A stretch of 64,000 nt of DNA from Pseudomonas sp. RIT623 (GTDB taxonomy: Bacteria > Pseudomonadota > Gammaproteobacteria > Pseudomonadales > Pseudomonadaceae), in contig NZ_SOZA01000019.1 in assembly GCF_004519305.1 (NCBI RefSeq), positions 1 to 64,000 of the forward strand, read 5' to 3'. Positions 63,893 to 64,000 of this stretch are shown piece by piece. A model generated the notes under the pieces. The model had not been told where the DNA came from and did no database searches. It worked only from the letters and a program-made list of their open reading frames with translations. The position numbers and the translations under genes were made by a program. Positions within the stretch are counted from its first letter, which is position 1. Each line of letters starts with the position of its first letter.

Positions 63893-64000
63893 ATGGCACA
63901 AAATGGACTCACTCCCGTACGCAGCGTTGAGCTTCAACCCCTGGTGATCACCCCAGACCGTCAACAGACCTATGGGCCGGGCGGCGGCGGTGGCTACCTC
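63893..64000 (+). CDS. Unidentified gene, 5' end only
   Basis: The first 36 codons of a gene cut by the window end. The ATG at 63893 has AAGGAG about eight bases upstream. The visible protein starts MAQNGLTPVRSVELQPLVIT and continues to TYGPGGGGGYL, with no signal peptide. I do not recognise the family. The strong, apparently repressed promoter and a Gly-rich N-terminus would suit an inducible product such as a bacteriocin, but that is speculation. Confidence 0.6.
   Translation, partial: MAQNGLTPVRSVELQPLVITPDRQQTYGPGGGGGYL

Overview
The window is a chromosomal segment of a Pseudomonas, most likely of the P. putida/entomophila/mosselii group. This rests on the high GC content, the gacA-uvrC-pgsA-tRNA-Gly block, REP-like elements of the P. 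putida type, and the protein families present. No insertion sequence, integrase or CRISPR array was seen.

Region 1 (1-15.8 kb). After a DUF488 gene and a small acetyltransferase gene, an eleven-gene minus-strand operon encodes an alginate-type exopolysaccharide machine: algD, alg8, alg44, algK, algE, algI, algJ, algF, algX, algL, algG. Precursor synthesis, the c-di-GMP-controlled polymerase, periplasmic scaffold, outer-membrane porin, O-acetylation proteins, lyase and an epimerase-like beta-helix are all present. The order differs from the usual Pseudomonas alginate operon (algG-X-L before algI-J-F, then algA): here I-J-F precedes X-L-G, and algA is absent. The epimerase-like AlgG has DARD where active enzymes have DPHD, so it has probably lost its catalytic histidine. 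About 600 bp of AT-rich DNA lies upstream of algD and would give an A-rich leader.

Region 2 (15.8-19.5 kb). A small Xre-type regulator gene, gacA, uvrC, pgsA and tRNA-Gly(GCC), followed by a strong terminator.

Region 3 (19.5-44.7 kb). A type VI secretion system of Vibrio cholerae-like layout. One minus-strand series runs tssB-C-E-F-G-fha-tssJ-K-L-hcp-vgrG-DUF4123 adaptor-VasX-like effector-DUF6708 protein, then a second, internally deleted effector copy with its own DUF6708 protein, then PAAR. A divergent plus-strand series holds vasI-tssA-tssM. No tssH/clpV and no VasH-type activator are in the window.

Region 4 (44.7-48.2 kb). A small hypothetical gene, an SDR oxidoreductase, nhaA, and crcB behind a clear fluoride riboswitch.

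Region 5 (48.2-61.8 kb). A chaperone-usher fimbrial locus (pilin, chaperone, usher) sits downstream of its apparent signalling genes: two hybrid sensor kinases, a REC-EAL c-di-GMP phosphodiesterase and an RcsB-like regulator. This resembles the P. aeruginosa cupD-rcs-pvr and roc loci. A divergent small pilin-like secreted protein is preceded by a perfect CRP/Vfr-type palindrome, and a PAS-GGDEF protein follows. Together with PilZ-bearing Alg44, the window holds a c-di-GMP maker, breaker and receptor tied to surface structures.

Region 6 (61.8-64 kb). A 46-residue DUF2986 protein, an Arg/Trp-rich secreted protein, a GNAT-DUF4440 fusion, and the start of an unidentified gene behind a sigma70-type promoter carrying three ATGCAT sites about one helical turn apart.
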